Source of the DNA: Clostridia bacterium
Lineage (GTDB): Bacteria > Bacillota > Clostridia > Lachnospirales > Lachnospiraceae
NCBI GenBank assembly: GCA_910574835.1
Contig: CAJTDE010000004.1
Span: 124,001 to 188,000, forward strand
Direction of reading: 5' to 3'
Length of the DNA: 64,000 nucleotides
Each line of letters begins with the position of its first letter. Positions within the stretch are counted from its first letter, which is position 1. The notes beneath the pieces are model-generated. The model was not told where the DNA came from. It worked only from the letters and a program-made list of their open reading frames with translations, and did not search any database. The position numbers and the translations under genes were made by a program. Below, in pieces: positions 8,642 through 15,864 of this stretch.

Positions 8642-9443
8642 TTCTGCCCAACCTCCCATACAGCTCCTTAAAAAAATCCTTCCCCCGGATACGTTTTCCC
8701 TCCCGTATCCGTTCTTCCTCAAACCGGAACCTGACCTCCAGCTCCTGCACGGAAAAATCCTTCCGGAAATTCCGCCAGGTTTTGGTTTCCCATTCCAGAA
8801 GCCGGCTCCACAGCTCCGGAAACTCCCGGCGCAGCGTCCGCAGTTCCTCCAGCCCCTGCAGAGGGCAGCACCAGCAGGACACCCGGTCAAACAAACGGTA
8901 CAGCCCGCCCCAGTCATACCCCCGCACATAGCAGTAATCCAAGCAGTCCTTCTCTGTCATCCCCCATTCCACCAGGGGATACCGGTACTCCCTCACTCTC
9001 TGCGGCTCATCCGCCGCTATGCCGATATACTGCACAATGTCATATTTCTTTCTAAGCCCTGACAGATACCTGCCAATCACCGCCGTCTTCAACACGGACG
9101 TACACCAGCGGTTCCTGGGACCTGCCCAACTCATCCCCGGCATACCCGCATAAGGAGAATCTGGGTCTTTCCGTTCCGGCGTATAACGGAGCAGGTAATA
9201 CTCAAAGCCCTTTTCCTCTTTCAGACGCACCACCGGGACCGGCAGGGCCTTTTCCAGCCTTTCCACATGCTCATACATCTGGGGAAATTCCAGCCCCGTG
9301 TCACAGAACATCACAAAATCCAAAGGCCAGCCTTCCTCCACCAGCCGCAGGACCATGGCCGTGGAATCCTTCCCGCCGGACAGCGAAGCCGCATACAGCT
9401 TTTCCTTTCCGCCGTCCTCATGCACCCGGCATGGCGGCACCAT
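8619..9443 (-). CDS. Phage PAPS-reductase family (PP-loop) protein
   Basis: This 274-residue protein has the ATP-binding PP-loop SLSGGKDSTAM near residues 20-30 and the segments FCDTGLEFPQMYEHV and GPRNRWCTSVLKTAVIGRYL of phosphoadenosine-phosphosulfate reductase-like enzymes. A CWCCPLQG cysteine cluster lies near residue 192. Family members reduce sulfate donors, but phage copies are usually of unproven role. DNA modification (sulfur insertion) or sulfur metabolism have been proposed, and two methylase genes follow directly. The start is uncertain: the ATG at 9443 overlaps the upstream gene by 26 bases, and an in-frame GTG at 9425 is an alternative. Confidence 0.85.
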   Translation of the reverse strand: MVPPCRVHEDGGKEKLYAASLSGGKDSTAMVLRLVEEGWPLDFVMFCDTGLEFPQMYEHVERLEKALPVPVVRLKEEKGFEYYLLRYTPERKDPDSPYAGMPGMSWAGPRNRWCTSVLKTAVIGRYLSGLRKKYDIVQYIGIAADEPQRVREYRYPLVEWGMTEKDCLDYCYVRGYDWGGLYRLFDRVSCWCCPLQGLEELRTLRREFPELWSRLLEWETKTWRNFRKDFSVQELEVRFRFEEERIREGKRIRGKDFFKELYGRLGRNGDRAEI

Positions 9444-9621
9444 TCTCCGCCATCTCTCTCTGCATGTTCAGCTTCGCGGCTTCCCCATAGCCTTCCATCC
9501 CGTTCGCCTTACAGTAATTCCGCACAATGTCACGGGACAGCCCCACGGCAGAAGCAACAGCCTTATAGCCCTTCCCCCGCATACGAAGCTCCCTGATCCG
9601 CTCCGCCTGTTCCTTCGTCAT
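9418..9621 (-). CDS. Small helix-turn-helix phage protein
   Basis: This 67-residue protein reads MTKEQAERIRELRMRGKGYKAVASAVGLSRD, a compact resolvase/sigma-like helix-turn-helix (about residues 6-45), then a short helical tail. It probably binds DNA, but its target cannot be read from the sequence. It is the first gene of the group leading into the PAPS-reductase-like, methylase and terminase genes and overlaps the next gene by 26 bases. Confidence 0.7.
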   Translation of the reverse strand: MTKEQAERIRELRMRGKGYKAVASAVGLSRDIVRNYCKANGMEGYGEAAKLNMQREMAENGAAMPGA

Positions 9622-10005
9622 ACCTTCACCCCCAAAACAAAAAGAGCCGAAAAACCACCTTTTTCCGATAGTTTTTCAGCACCAAAATGCAGGATTTACA
9701 GAGATTTCAGGTACGGAATAATCCGCCGGAATCCTTGTAAATCCCGCATTTATGTATGCCAGGATCATGTGCCGCCTATCCCCCCTGTCAATATCTGCGA
9801 AAATTCACGTTTGAGGGGGCGGCGGTGTCCAGGGGGACGGCTTCTGGAGATTTGCACCGCCCCTCCCCTCCGGCCTCAGGCAGAACCCACAGCTCACGGG
9901 AAAAATCTTTGTGGAAATCACCGGCCAGATTTCGCTGGAGATCCGCACGTTTCCCCGGTAAAATAATAGTCAGCACCACACCAAATCCAAAGGAGGCACA
10001 TGTCT
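9622..10005. other. Gene-free stretch with a long imperfect inverted repeat
   Basis: I see no credible gene in these 384 bases. The notable structure is an inverted repeat with 16-base arms at 9685-9700 and 9736-9751 (one mismatch, a G-U pair in minus-strand RNA) around a 35-base loop that can itself fold. A weak AAAAA/TTTTT stem follows at 9649-9665. The stretch lies between the divergent small HTH gene and the SymE-like gene. It could hold transcript ends, or an antisense RNA if the SymE-like gene is regulated as in E. coli. That is inference. Confidence 0.5.
9685..9751. repeat. 67-bp imperfect inverted repeat
   Basis: The arms read AAATGCAGGATTTACA (9685-9700) and TGTAAATCCCGCATTT (9736-9751) and match at 15 of 16 positions. 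The loop contains a second smaller stem. On the minus strand the second arm is followed by TTTTGG, so a terminator is possible. It is not associated with any recognisable transposase. Confidence 0.7.
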
Positions 10006-10233
10006 ATGAAATCAAAGCTGATAAAAGTAATCACTTCCTCACGACTTACCTATCCCAAAAATCCTTTTGACGACACCAAATACATCCGGACACCTAAAAT
10101 CCAGATAGAAGGAAACTGGCTGGAATCCCTCGGCTTCCACATCGGGGACCGCCTGCAGGTGGACTATGAAGAAGGCTCCATACACATCCACCCCGCGCCG
10201 CCGGAATCAGAATGTCCCGCCGAACCCGCATGA
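10006..10233 (+). CDS. SymE-like type I toxin family protein
   Basis: This plus-strand gene inside the minus-strand phage region encodes about 75 residues. The core PKIQIEGNWLESLGFHIGD, followed by RLQVDYEEGSIHIHP, matches the SymE/AbrB-like fold (family pattern IxGxWLxxxGFxxGxxLxVxxxxGxIxI). E. coli SymE is an SOS-induced protein held down by antisense RNA and associated with nucleoid condensation or RNA cleavage. I prefer the ATG at 10006, nine bases after AGGAGG (9991-9996), to the ATG at 10000, only three bases after it. A second member of the family lies at 31364-31606. Confidence 0.8.
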   Translation: MKSKLIKVITSSRLTYPKNPFDDTKYIRTPKIQIEGNWLESLGFHIGDRLQVDYEEGSIHIHPAPPESECPAEPA

Positions 10234-10252
10234 TAAGAACAGCCTGTACCGC

Positions 10253-10280
10253 AAAAGCCCTGGAAGCTCCCAGGGCTTTT
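10253..10280. terminator. Bidirectional terminator between symE-like and HNH genes
   Basis: A perfect 11-bp stem, AAAAGCCCTGG (10253-10263) pairing with CCAGGGCTTTT (10270-10280), has a six-base loop. The A and T tracts make it work in both directions. It separates two convergent genes, which end at 10233 and 10287. Confidence 0.9.
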
Positions 10281-10286
10281 CTGCCG

Positions 10287-10640
10287 TCAGTACCTATATT
10301 CCTGATACCTGTCCTCGGTCATGGTCTTGCTGTCATGGCAGCTCTTACAGAGCGCCTGCCAGTTTCCCTCATCCCAGAACAGCTTCCCATCCCCTCTGTG
10401 TGGCACGATATGGTCAACCACTTCCGCTTTCATGAACCGTCCCTGCTCCTTACACTTCTCACACAGGGGATGCCGTTTCAGAAAAAGTTTCCTTGCCTTC
10501 CGCCACCTGCTGTCATATCCACGCCCGGAAGCGTCCGCACGGTCCGCTCTGTGCAGTCTGGCATGTTCCTCACAGAAATCACCGTCCGTCAGCTCCGGGC
10601 ATCCCGGATGCTTACACGGCTTCTTCGGCCTTCTCGGCAT
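10287..10640 (-). CDS. Phage HNH endonuclease
   Basis: The protein (about 117 residues) has two zinc-binding cysteine pairs, CKHPGCPE near the start and PLCEKCKEQG, around the HNH core VVDHIVPHRGDGKLFWDEGNWQALCKSCHDSKT. HNH proteins in this position assist the terminase in cleaving DNA at the packaging site. The ATG at 10640 (MPRRPKK) is preferred; GTG codons at 10649 and 10646 are nearer the GAGG. It lies upstream of the modification and terminase genes, separated from them by the plus-strand SymE-like gene and a terminator. Confidence 0.9.
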   Translation of the reverse strand: MPRRPKKPCKHPGCPELTDGDFCEEHARLHRADRADASGRGYDSRWRKARKLFLKRHPLCEKCKEQGRFMKAEVVDHIVPHRGDGKLFWDEGNWQALCKSCHDSKTMTEDRYQEYRY

Positions 10641-10642
10641 AA

Positions 10643-10846
10643 TCACCACCGCCTCACTCCGCCGTAATACTTATCCGCTATGGCGTCCTGCTGATGCTCT
10701 GGCAGGCTCCTAAGCCTCTCCCTTGCTTTCTCTAGGGACCGCTCCTGTTCCTCCTTCGTCTTATGAAAACCGCAGGGCTTCCCCTGGCACTGCCTTCCGA
10801 TCACGCCGCAGTGCCCATTCCCGCACAACGCAAAACAATCCATCAT
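10643..10846 (-). CDS. Small cysteine-rich phage protein
   Basis: I do not recognise a named family for this 67-residue protein. It has an N-terminal cluster of cysteines and histidines (MMDCFALCGNGHC, QCQGKPCGFH) that could bind zinc, then a charged helix and the ending DAIADKYYGGVRRW. It ends two bases before the chosen HNH start and is the first gene after the putative late promoter region. Confidence 0.65.
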   Translation of the reverse strand: MMDCFALCGNGHCGVIGRQCQGKPCGFHKTKEEQERSLEKARERLRSLPEHQQDAIADKYYGGVRRW

Positions 10847-10872
10847 GATCTCCCTTCCATCCTCTCAATCCC

Positions 10873-10909
10873 AAAAAGGGCGGCGGTGAAAGGATGAAGC
10901 CCGCCGCCC
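10873..10909 (-). terminator. Terminator hairpin in the leader upstream of the HNH/terminase genes
   Basis: On the minus strand GGGCGGCGG (10901-10909) pairs perfectly with CCGCCGCCC (10878-10886) across a 14-base loop and is followed by TTTTT (10873-10877). It sits between the repeat/promoter region at 10976-11055 and the first downstream gene, which starts at 10846. A strong terminator in this position could stop the upstream operon, or act as an antitermination-controlled gate for late genes. Confidence 0.75.
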
Positions 10910-10975
10910 CGCAAAGACAAAAGAAAAAGCCCCATGGACATATCCACAGAGCTCCTTACAGTTCTTCGCATTCTA

Positions 10976-10981
10976 AGAATA
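10976..10981 (-). promoter_or_regulatory. Candidate late promoter -10 box
   Basis: On the minus strand the sequence GTGGTATTCTTAGAATG contains a TATTCT box about nine bases downstream of the last 11-bp repeat. No good -35 box is visible; the repeats occupy that position. This fits a promoter that needs an activator bound at the repeats. The call is inferred from layout. Confidence 0.45.
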
Positions 10982-10989
10982 CCACAGCT

Positions 10990-11055
10990 TCCAATAAACT
11001 TTCAATAAACCCTTACTGTACCTTTACTAAACCATTACCCAACCATTACTAAACC
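10990..11055. repeat. Six tandem 11-bp direct repeats next to the ArpU-like gene
   Basis: Six consecutive 11-base units run without gaps. In plus-strand order they are TCCAATAAACT, TTCAATAAACC, CTTACTGTACC, TTTACTAAACC, ATTACCCAACC and ATTACTAAACC. Units nearest the regulator gene are closest to the consensus NTTACTAAACC. A spacing of about one helical turn puts every unit on the same DNA face, as in activator or iteron arrays. The array begins 13 bases after the stop codon of the ArpU-like regulator gene. Confidence 0.85.
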
Positions 11056-11067
11056 AGACCCCGCCGG

Positions 11068-11553
11068 TCAGTCCAAAAGATACCGCCCTGCCGTCTTCTC
11101 CCGTATCCGGTACAGCTCTTTCATCTCCGCCAGCGCTTTCTTCCGGTACTTCGCTATCATCGTTTCGCTCACATTATACTTTTCCGCCATCTCCCGCCAC
11201 GTCATATCCTCCATCACCATATCCCGCACCACCTCCGGCAGCCTCCCGCTCAACTGCCCCACGGCATACTCAAAAAATTCCAGTTCTTCCTTCACCGCCT
11301 GATACCTCCCAAGCAGGTAATCAAACCAGTCATCATCCAGACGCTCCTTTACCTGCCGGTATTTCACCGCCGCATTCCCGGTCTTATCGGAAGTCCCGCC
11401 GCCCTGCACCCGCTCCCCCTGGGACTGTGACAGGCACATGCTCCTTATCACGTCCTCATACGGCACACCCCGGAACCGGGAAATCTCAAACTCCAGAAGC
11501 CCCATGTCCTTCTTCCAGCTCTGGTATTCCTTAAACAGTTTCTCTGTCTCCAT
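11068..11553 (-). CDS. ArpU/sigma-70 region 4-like phage late regulator
   Basis: This 161-residue protein has a helical N-terminal half and a C-terminal sigma region 4-type helix-turn-helix: MTWREMAEKYNVSETMIAKYRKKALAEMKELYRI. It resembles the ArpU/DUF1492 regulators that sit at the end of the replication module of Bacillota phages and control late genes. The ATG at 11553 is chosen because GGAGG lies eight bases upstream; the frame could also start at a TTG at 11568. Direct repeats and a -10 box lie immediately downstream, a plausible target. Confidence 0.8.
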   Translation of the reverse strand: METEKLFKEYQSWKKDMGLLEFEISRFRGVPYEDVIRSMCLSQSQGERVQGGGTSDKTGNAAVKYRQVKERLDDDWFDYLLGRYQAVKEELEFFEYAVGQLSGRLPEVVRDMVMEDMTWREMAEKYNVSETMIAKYRKKALAEMKELYRIREKTAGRYLLD

Positions 11554-12898
11554 CCTTTTCGCCTCCAATCCTCGCCCTCACCGCTTCCACAAGCGCCGCC
11601 TGCCCGCAGTCCTTCCTCTCCAGAGCCGCCATCACCCGCTCATCCAGCGTTCCCTTCACAATCAGATGGTGGACCACCACCGTATCCTCCTGCCCCTGCC
11701 TCCACAGCCTTGCGTTCATCTGCTGGTACAGTTCCAAAGACCAGGTAAGCCCGAACCATACCAGCGTGGAGCCTCCCGCCTGCAGGTTCAGCCCATGCCC
11801 TGCGGACGCCGGGTGGATCACCGCTACCGGAATCTCCCCGGCATTCCACCTCCGCATATCCTCCGCCGTATCCAGCTCCACGGCCTCCACCCTCTCCCTT
11901 ATCCGCTCCAGGTCATGCCTGTACCAGTAAGCCACCAGCACCGGCTTCCCGTTCGCCGCCTCCACCAAATCCTCCAGAGCCTCCAGCTTCCGGTCATGGA
12001 TACGCCTCACCCTGCCGTTCTCATCATAGACCGCGCCGTTCGCCATCTGCAGCAACTTGTTGGAGAGCCCGGCAGCGTTCACCGCGTCAATATCCCCGTC
12101 CGCAAATGGCAGCAGCATATCTTTCTCCAGCTTCCCATACAGCTCCATCTCCCTCCCGCTCATGGCAACCTCCACCCGGTTATAAACACACTCCGGCATA
12201 TCCAGATAGTCACACGCCCTCATGCTGATACAGATATCAGAGATCAATCCATAGATTGCTTCCTCCGCCCCGTCCCTGGGCTTGTAGGAGAACACCATCT
12301 GTCTGCTCCGCTTATCCGGCAGGAAGAACCGCTCCCGGTATCCGCCGATGAACCGCCCAAGCCTCTGCCCCATGTCCAGCAGCCCGATCTCCGCCCATAA
12401 GTCGATCAGCCCGTTCGGCGCCGGCGTCCCGGTCAGCCCCACTATCCGCCTCACCTTCAGCCGCACCCTCTTTAGCGCCTTAAACCGCTTCGCCTTATGG
12501 GACTTGAAAGAAGACAGCTCATCAATCACCACCATGTCAAAATCCCACCTGCAGAAATCCACCAGCCACTCCACATTTTCCCGGTTGATGACATACACCT
12601 GCGCCTCCCGCTCCAAAGCCGCCAGCCGCTCCTTCTCCGGCCCCAGCACCTTTGACAGCCCAATCCCGGACAGATGCTCCCACTTCTCCAGCTCGCCGCC
12701 CCAGGTATCCCTCGCCACCCGCAGCGGCGCAATCACAAGCACCTTACGGATATCAAAATAGTCAAACAGAAGCTCCCACACCGCCGTCAGCGTGATCACC
12801 GTCTTCCCAAGCCCGCAGTCCAAAAACAAGGCACTCACCTTCTCCCTGATGATAAACTCCTTCGCATACTCCTGATACTCATGGGGAACATATCTCAT
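11531..12898 (-). CDS. Phage SNF2-like DEAD/DEAH helicase
   Basis: This 455-residue protein is a superfamily 2 ATPase of the small phage SNF2 type. Motif I is DCGLGKTVIT (GLGKT at about 29-33). Motif II is VVIDELSSFK, so the usual DEAH is DELS. Motif III is GLTGTPAPNGLIDLW and motif VI is QQMNARLWRQGQ. It probably assists phage replication or recombination. The ATG at 12898 is preferred because GGAGG lies eight bases upstream. It overlaps the VRR-NUC gene by 20 bases at its start and the ArpU-like gene by 23 bases at its end. Confidence 0.9.
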   Translation of the reverse strand: MRYVPHEYQEYAKEFIIREKVSALFLDCGLGKTVITLTAVWELLFDYFDIRKVLVIAPLRVARDTWGGELEKWEHLSGIGLSKVLGPEKERLAALEREAQVYVINRENVEWLVDFCRWDFDMVVIDELSSFKSHKAKRFKALKRVRLKVRRIVGLTGTPAPNGLIDLWAEIGLLDMGQRLGRFIGGYRERFFLPDKRSRQMVFSYKPRDGAEEAIYGLISDICISMRACDYLDMPECVYNRVEVAMSGREMELYGKLEKDMLLPFADGDIDAVNAAGLSNKLLQMANGAVYDENGRVRRIHDRKLEALEDLVEAANGKPVLVAYWYRHDLERIRERVEAVELDTAEDMRRWNAGEIPVAVIHPASAGHGLNLQAGGSTLVWFGLTWSLELYQQMNARLWRQGQEDTVVVHHLIVKGTLDERVMAALERKDCGQAALVEAVRARIGGEKDGDRETV

Positions 12899-13160
12899 CC
12901 AGCACACCTCCGATCTGCTCTGCCTTATCTATCACATAAACCGGAAACCCCAGCCCCTCCAACTGCCGCTTCCTCTTCTCCTGCAAGGGCCTTGGCTTCT
13001 TCCCAGGGGCCTTCAACTCCACAAAAGCAATCTTCCTCCCCGGCAGTAAGACAATCCGGTCCGGCACCCCATCCAAGCCGGGAGAGACGAACTTCACCGC
13101 CATGCCTCCCAGCTTTTTCACTGATACGGCTAGCCGCCGTTCAATCTCATTCTCCCTCAT
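12879..13160 (-). CDS. VRR-NUC domain nuclease
   Basis: This 93-residue single-domain protein reads MRENEIERRLAVSVKKLGGMAVKF, then GVPDRIVLLPGRKIAFVELKAPGK, the PD-(D/E)XK core of VRR-NUC nucleases (D in GVPDR, E-x-K in VELKAP). Stand-alone phage copies cleave branched DNA structures and usually sit beside the SNF2-like helicase, as here. Length is complete. Confidence 0.9.
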   Translation of the reverse strand: MRENEIERRLAVSVKKLGGMAVKFVSPGLDGVPDRIVLLPGRKIAFVELKAPGKKPRPLQEKRKRQLEGLGFPVYVIDKAEQIGGVLDEICSP

Positions 13161-13227
13161 CCAGACACCTCCGTCCCGTCACGGAACAAAGCCCGGAACA
13201 TGGATACAAAAAATCCCTTATACCTTA

Positions 13228-13246
13228 TACGTGTATATAACACGTA
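13228..13246. promoter_or_regulatory. Perfect short palindrome, candidate operator
   Basis: TACGTGT (13228-13234) and ACACGTA (13240-13246) form a perfect inverted repeat with the spacer ATATA. It lies in AT-rich DNA between the primase gene and the VRR-NUC gene. Its function is not evident. Confidence 0.4.
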
Positions 13247-13292
13247 CCTATATGCTTCTTTTTCTTATTACCCATACCCCACTAAGAGATTC

Positions 13293-13448
13293 TTGTTCCC
13301 TTGTTCCAGACCGCCCCGCAACCCTTGATTTTACGGAATCCCTTGTACGGGAACTACCGTCAGAACAAACTCCCTCTTGTTCCGCTCGTTCCCTTCCGGC
13401 TTGTTCCCATACAGGCAGACTTGTTCCGTCTATTCCCTGTCTTGTTCC
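13293..13448. repeat. Six dispersed TTGTTCC repeats at the 3' end of the primase gene
   Basis: TTGTTCC (GGAACAA on the minus strand) occurs at 13293, 13301, 13377, 13401, 13421 and 13442. The last copy lies inside the final codons of the primase gene and the others in the 269-base gap after it. Spacing is irregular (8, 76, 24, 20 and 21 bases). In the frame at 13360-13557 some copies read as Gly-Asn-Lys-like repeats, so this could be a decayed, formerly longer primase tail or a set of binding sites near a replication gene. Confidence 0.6.
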
Positions 13449-15805
13449 CGCACATATGCCCGCTGTTTCCCATAGATTGGAAAGCCGGACATCCCGTTCT
13501 TCGTCTCCGTATATTTCCCCCAGCCCTCAATCTTCCGCATGATGCCGCTGATCTCATAGGAATCTATCTTTTTCAGCGCAGAGGACTCCCTCCCGAAGCA
13601 CTCACACCAGATCTCCATGTTGCACACCACCATCCGGCGCACCGTACCCGTCTGCCGTTCCTCCCCAAACTCGCTGCCGTTCAAAAAATTCCTCCGGTCA
13701 TATAAACTCATAGAGCCCCAGTTCTCCGGCAGGAGCGTGTCAAGGTACGTCCGCACCAGCCCTTCCCGGTCATCCGTCTCCATAGCCTCCGCCTGCTCGG
13801 ATACAGCCATGGCCGCAACGTCCCCTTCCAGATACAGCCGCTCCCCGCTCTCATAGACGGCCTTCGCCTCCGCCCATACCTGCAGCACGTCCTCCCCGGA
13901 AATCTGCCACGGCTTCCTCTCGCTCTCACCGTTTACCCGCACCGGCCAGAAGCGCCGGTTCCCGGTAATGTCCCGTAAAAACCCGCTCTCCGTGTTCGTA
14001 CTCCCCACAATCACGCACTGCCTTGGGTGGCTCTCCACATTCAGCCCATAGCTGGCCCGGTACTTGTCATCCACCCTGGAAAGAAAAGACTTCACCGTCT
14101 CCACGTCCGTCTTCTTCATCCCGGCAAGCTCCCCCAGTTCCAGAATCCAGTACCCCTGCAGCTTCTCCGGCCCCGACTTATCGCGCATGTCCGTAAGCGT
14201 CAGGCTGTCCGAAAACCACGCCCCCGCAAGCCTGGCAAACAGCGTGGACTTCCCGATCCCCTGCGGCCCGTTTAAAATCAGCACACTGTCAAACTTCGTC
14301 CCCGGCTGGTAGATCCTCGCCACGGCCGCCGCCAGCGTCTTTCTAATGACCGCCCTTGTATATGCGGAATCCTCCGCCCCCAGATAATCCGTCAGCAGCG
14401 TGTCAACCCGCTTCACCCCGTCCCACTCCGGCAGGGCATCCAGATACTCCTTCACCGGATGATACGCCCGCTCCGAAGCCACAGCCAGCAGAGCGTCCTT
14501 CGTCTTCGTGGGCGCATACACCCCGTACCCCTTATTCAGATAAACTTTCAAAGACGCAAAATCAGAGTCATTCCACCCCGGCTTGATCTGCTTCCAGGGC
14601 AGGCTCTCCCCGGCATCAATCCCATCCCGGTGCAGATTAAAAGCGATGGACTGCAGGCCCTCATCATGCCGGATTGCCAGTACCAGATTGTCCAGCGTGT
14701 CCTTCACCTTCCCCTGCCGGTCCAGTTCCAGCCCCTTGCGCCAGTCATCTTCCGAAGAAAACTCCTTCCGGGCAGACTGCGCCCTGTCCTCTGCCAGCGT
14801 CAGCTTCACCTTTTCGTCACTGACCGCAAACTCGCTCATAGCCTTAAAGGACGGCAGCTTAGAAGCCTCCGTATCCTCCGGAGCCCTCACGTCCAGCTCC
14901 CCAAACTTATGGATACGCACCATGTCAAAAGCATTCATCAACTTCCCGCAGGCCGGGTCCGTGGCATGGTGGGAATACGCAAACTTCCCCTCATAAACCA
15001 CCACCCCCGCCTGGGAATCCGCCGGTACATAATCATACCGCCCCTGCATGGCGCTCGGCTTATACACGTCCGCCAGGAACACCTCCGCCGCTTCCTCGAT
15101 GCTGTACGTCCGGCAGAACGCCCCGACCACGCCCTCCTTGGAGAGCGGGTCCGCCTGCTTCTTCATCTCCCTCAAGACCACCGCCTGCTGCCGCCCGCTC
15201 ACCGGCCACTCCGAAGAATCCCGCCAGTCCTTATACCTGGAGAGCACCGTGTCCGGATCCAGTATCTCTCCTTCGATATCCCGGAACACAAACTCCCCGT
15301 CCGCAGACGTGGACGGCCAGTACATCAGGCGGGACGGCTCATAAGTGGTATCGTCAAACATCTCCATGCCGATGTCCTCCGCCACCTTCCGCGCCACCGC
15401 CGCATACTCGTCCGGCGACACATTCCTGGACAGCGGGACCACCAGCCGGAACCTGGGACTCTCCGGCGTATGCTTATGCGTGGAATAGATCAGGCACCGG
15501 AAGTCAAAGAACATCTCCATCCGCTCCGGGATATCCGCCTCGGCATGGTCCATGTCCAGCGTCAGGGCGGACCGAAACACCACGCAGTCCTTCTTCCGCC
15601 TGCCGCCTTTCAGCTTCCCCATCACAAAGCCGCCCACGTCCTTGATGGAATCCTGCCTCGCCTTGGACAGCTTCCGGTACTGCTCCACCGTCTCCGCCGT
15701 CCGTATCGTCCGGGAAATTCTCTGAACAAAATCTTCCAGCTCCATCTCCCCGCCGTTCCACCGCTTCTCCATCCTCGAATTGCCCGTAGAAACATAAACC
15801 TTCAT
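13430..15805 (-). CDS. Phage primase/helicase with VapE-type ATPase
   Basis: The protein (about 791 residues) joins an N-terminal primase-like half (CVVFRSALTLDMDHA and LIYSTHKHTPESPRFRLVVP, then EPSRLMYWPS) to a C-terminal virulence-associated-E superfamily 3-like helicase. Walker A is NGPQGIGKST near residue 515, Walker B-like residues are in GYWILELGELAG, and VGSTNTESGFLRDITGNRRF is the arginine-containing block typical of VapE. It would open and prime the phage origin. The ATG at 15805 is nine bases after a G-run; one at 15811 is too close. It is followed downstream by the TTGTTCC repeats. Confidence 0.9.
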   Translation of the reverse strand: MKVYVSTGNSRMEKRWNGGEMELEDFVQRISRTIRTAETVEQYRKLSKARQDSIKDVGGFVMGKLKGGRRKKDCVVFRSALTLDMDHAEADIPERMEMFFDFRCLIYSTHKHTPESPRFRLVVPLSRNVSPDEYAAVARKVAEDIGMEMFDDTTYEPSRLMYWPSTSADGEFVFRDIEGEILDPDTVLSRYKDWRDSSEWPVSGRQQAVVLREMKKQADPLSKEGVVGAFCRTYSIEEAAEVFLADVYKPSAMQGRYDYVPADSQAGVVVYEGKFAYSHHATDPACGKLMNAFDMVRIHKFGELDVRAPEDTEASKLPSFKAMSEFAVSDEKVKLTLAEDRAQSARKEFSSEDDWRKGLELDRQGKVKDTLDNLVLAIRHDEGLQSIAFNLHRDGIDAGESLPWKQIKPGWNDSDFASLKVYLNKGYGVYAPTKTKDALLAVASERAYHPVKEYLDALPEWDGVKRVDTLLTDYLGAEDSAYTRAVIRKTLAAAVARIYQPGTKFDSVLILNGPQGIGKSTLFARLAGAWFSDSLTLTDMRDKSGPEKLQGYWILELGELAGMKKTDVETVKSFLSRVDDKYRASYGLNVESHPRQCVIVGSTNTESGFLRDITGNRRFWPVRVNGESERKPWQISGEDVLQVWAEAKAVYESGERLYLEGDVAAMAVSEQAEAMETDDREGLVRTYLDTLLPENWGSMSLYDRRNFLNGSEFGEERQTGTVRRMVVCNMEIWCECFGRESSALKKIDSYEISGIMRKIEGWGKYTETKNGMSGFPIYGKQRAYVREQDRE

Positions 15806-15864
15806 ACACACATACCCCCTGTCCTTCTTCCCATATCATTCCCGTACCCCATGAAAATGTCCTC

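Noticed and set aside
9788-9979. Minus-strand frame of 63 codons in the gap next to the SymE-like gene
   Set aside because: It has no ribosome site and no recognisable similarity; it overlaps the likely promoter and leader of the SymE-like gene.
10990-11055. CRISPR or plasmid iteron array
   Set aside because: The 11-bp units are contiguous with no spacers, and no replication initiator gene is adjacent; an activator array next to the ArpU-like gene fits better.
13293-13448. CRISPR array made of TTGTTCC repeats
   Set aside because: The repeats are only seven bases long and irregularly spaced, part is coding, and no cas genes are present.
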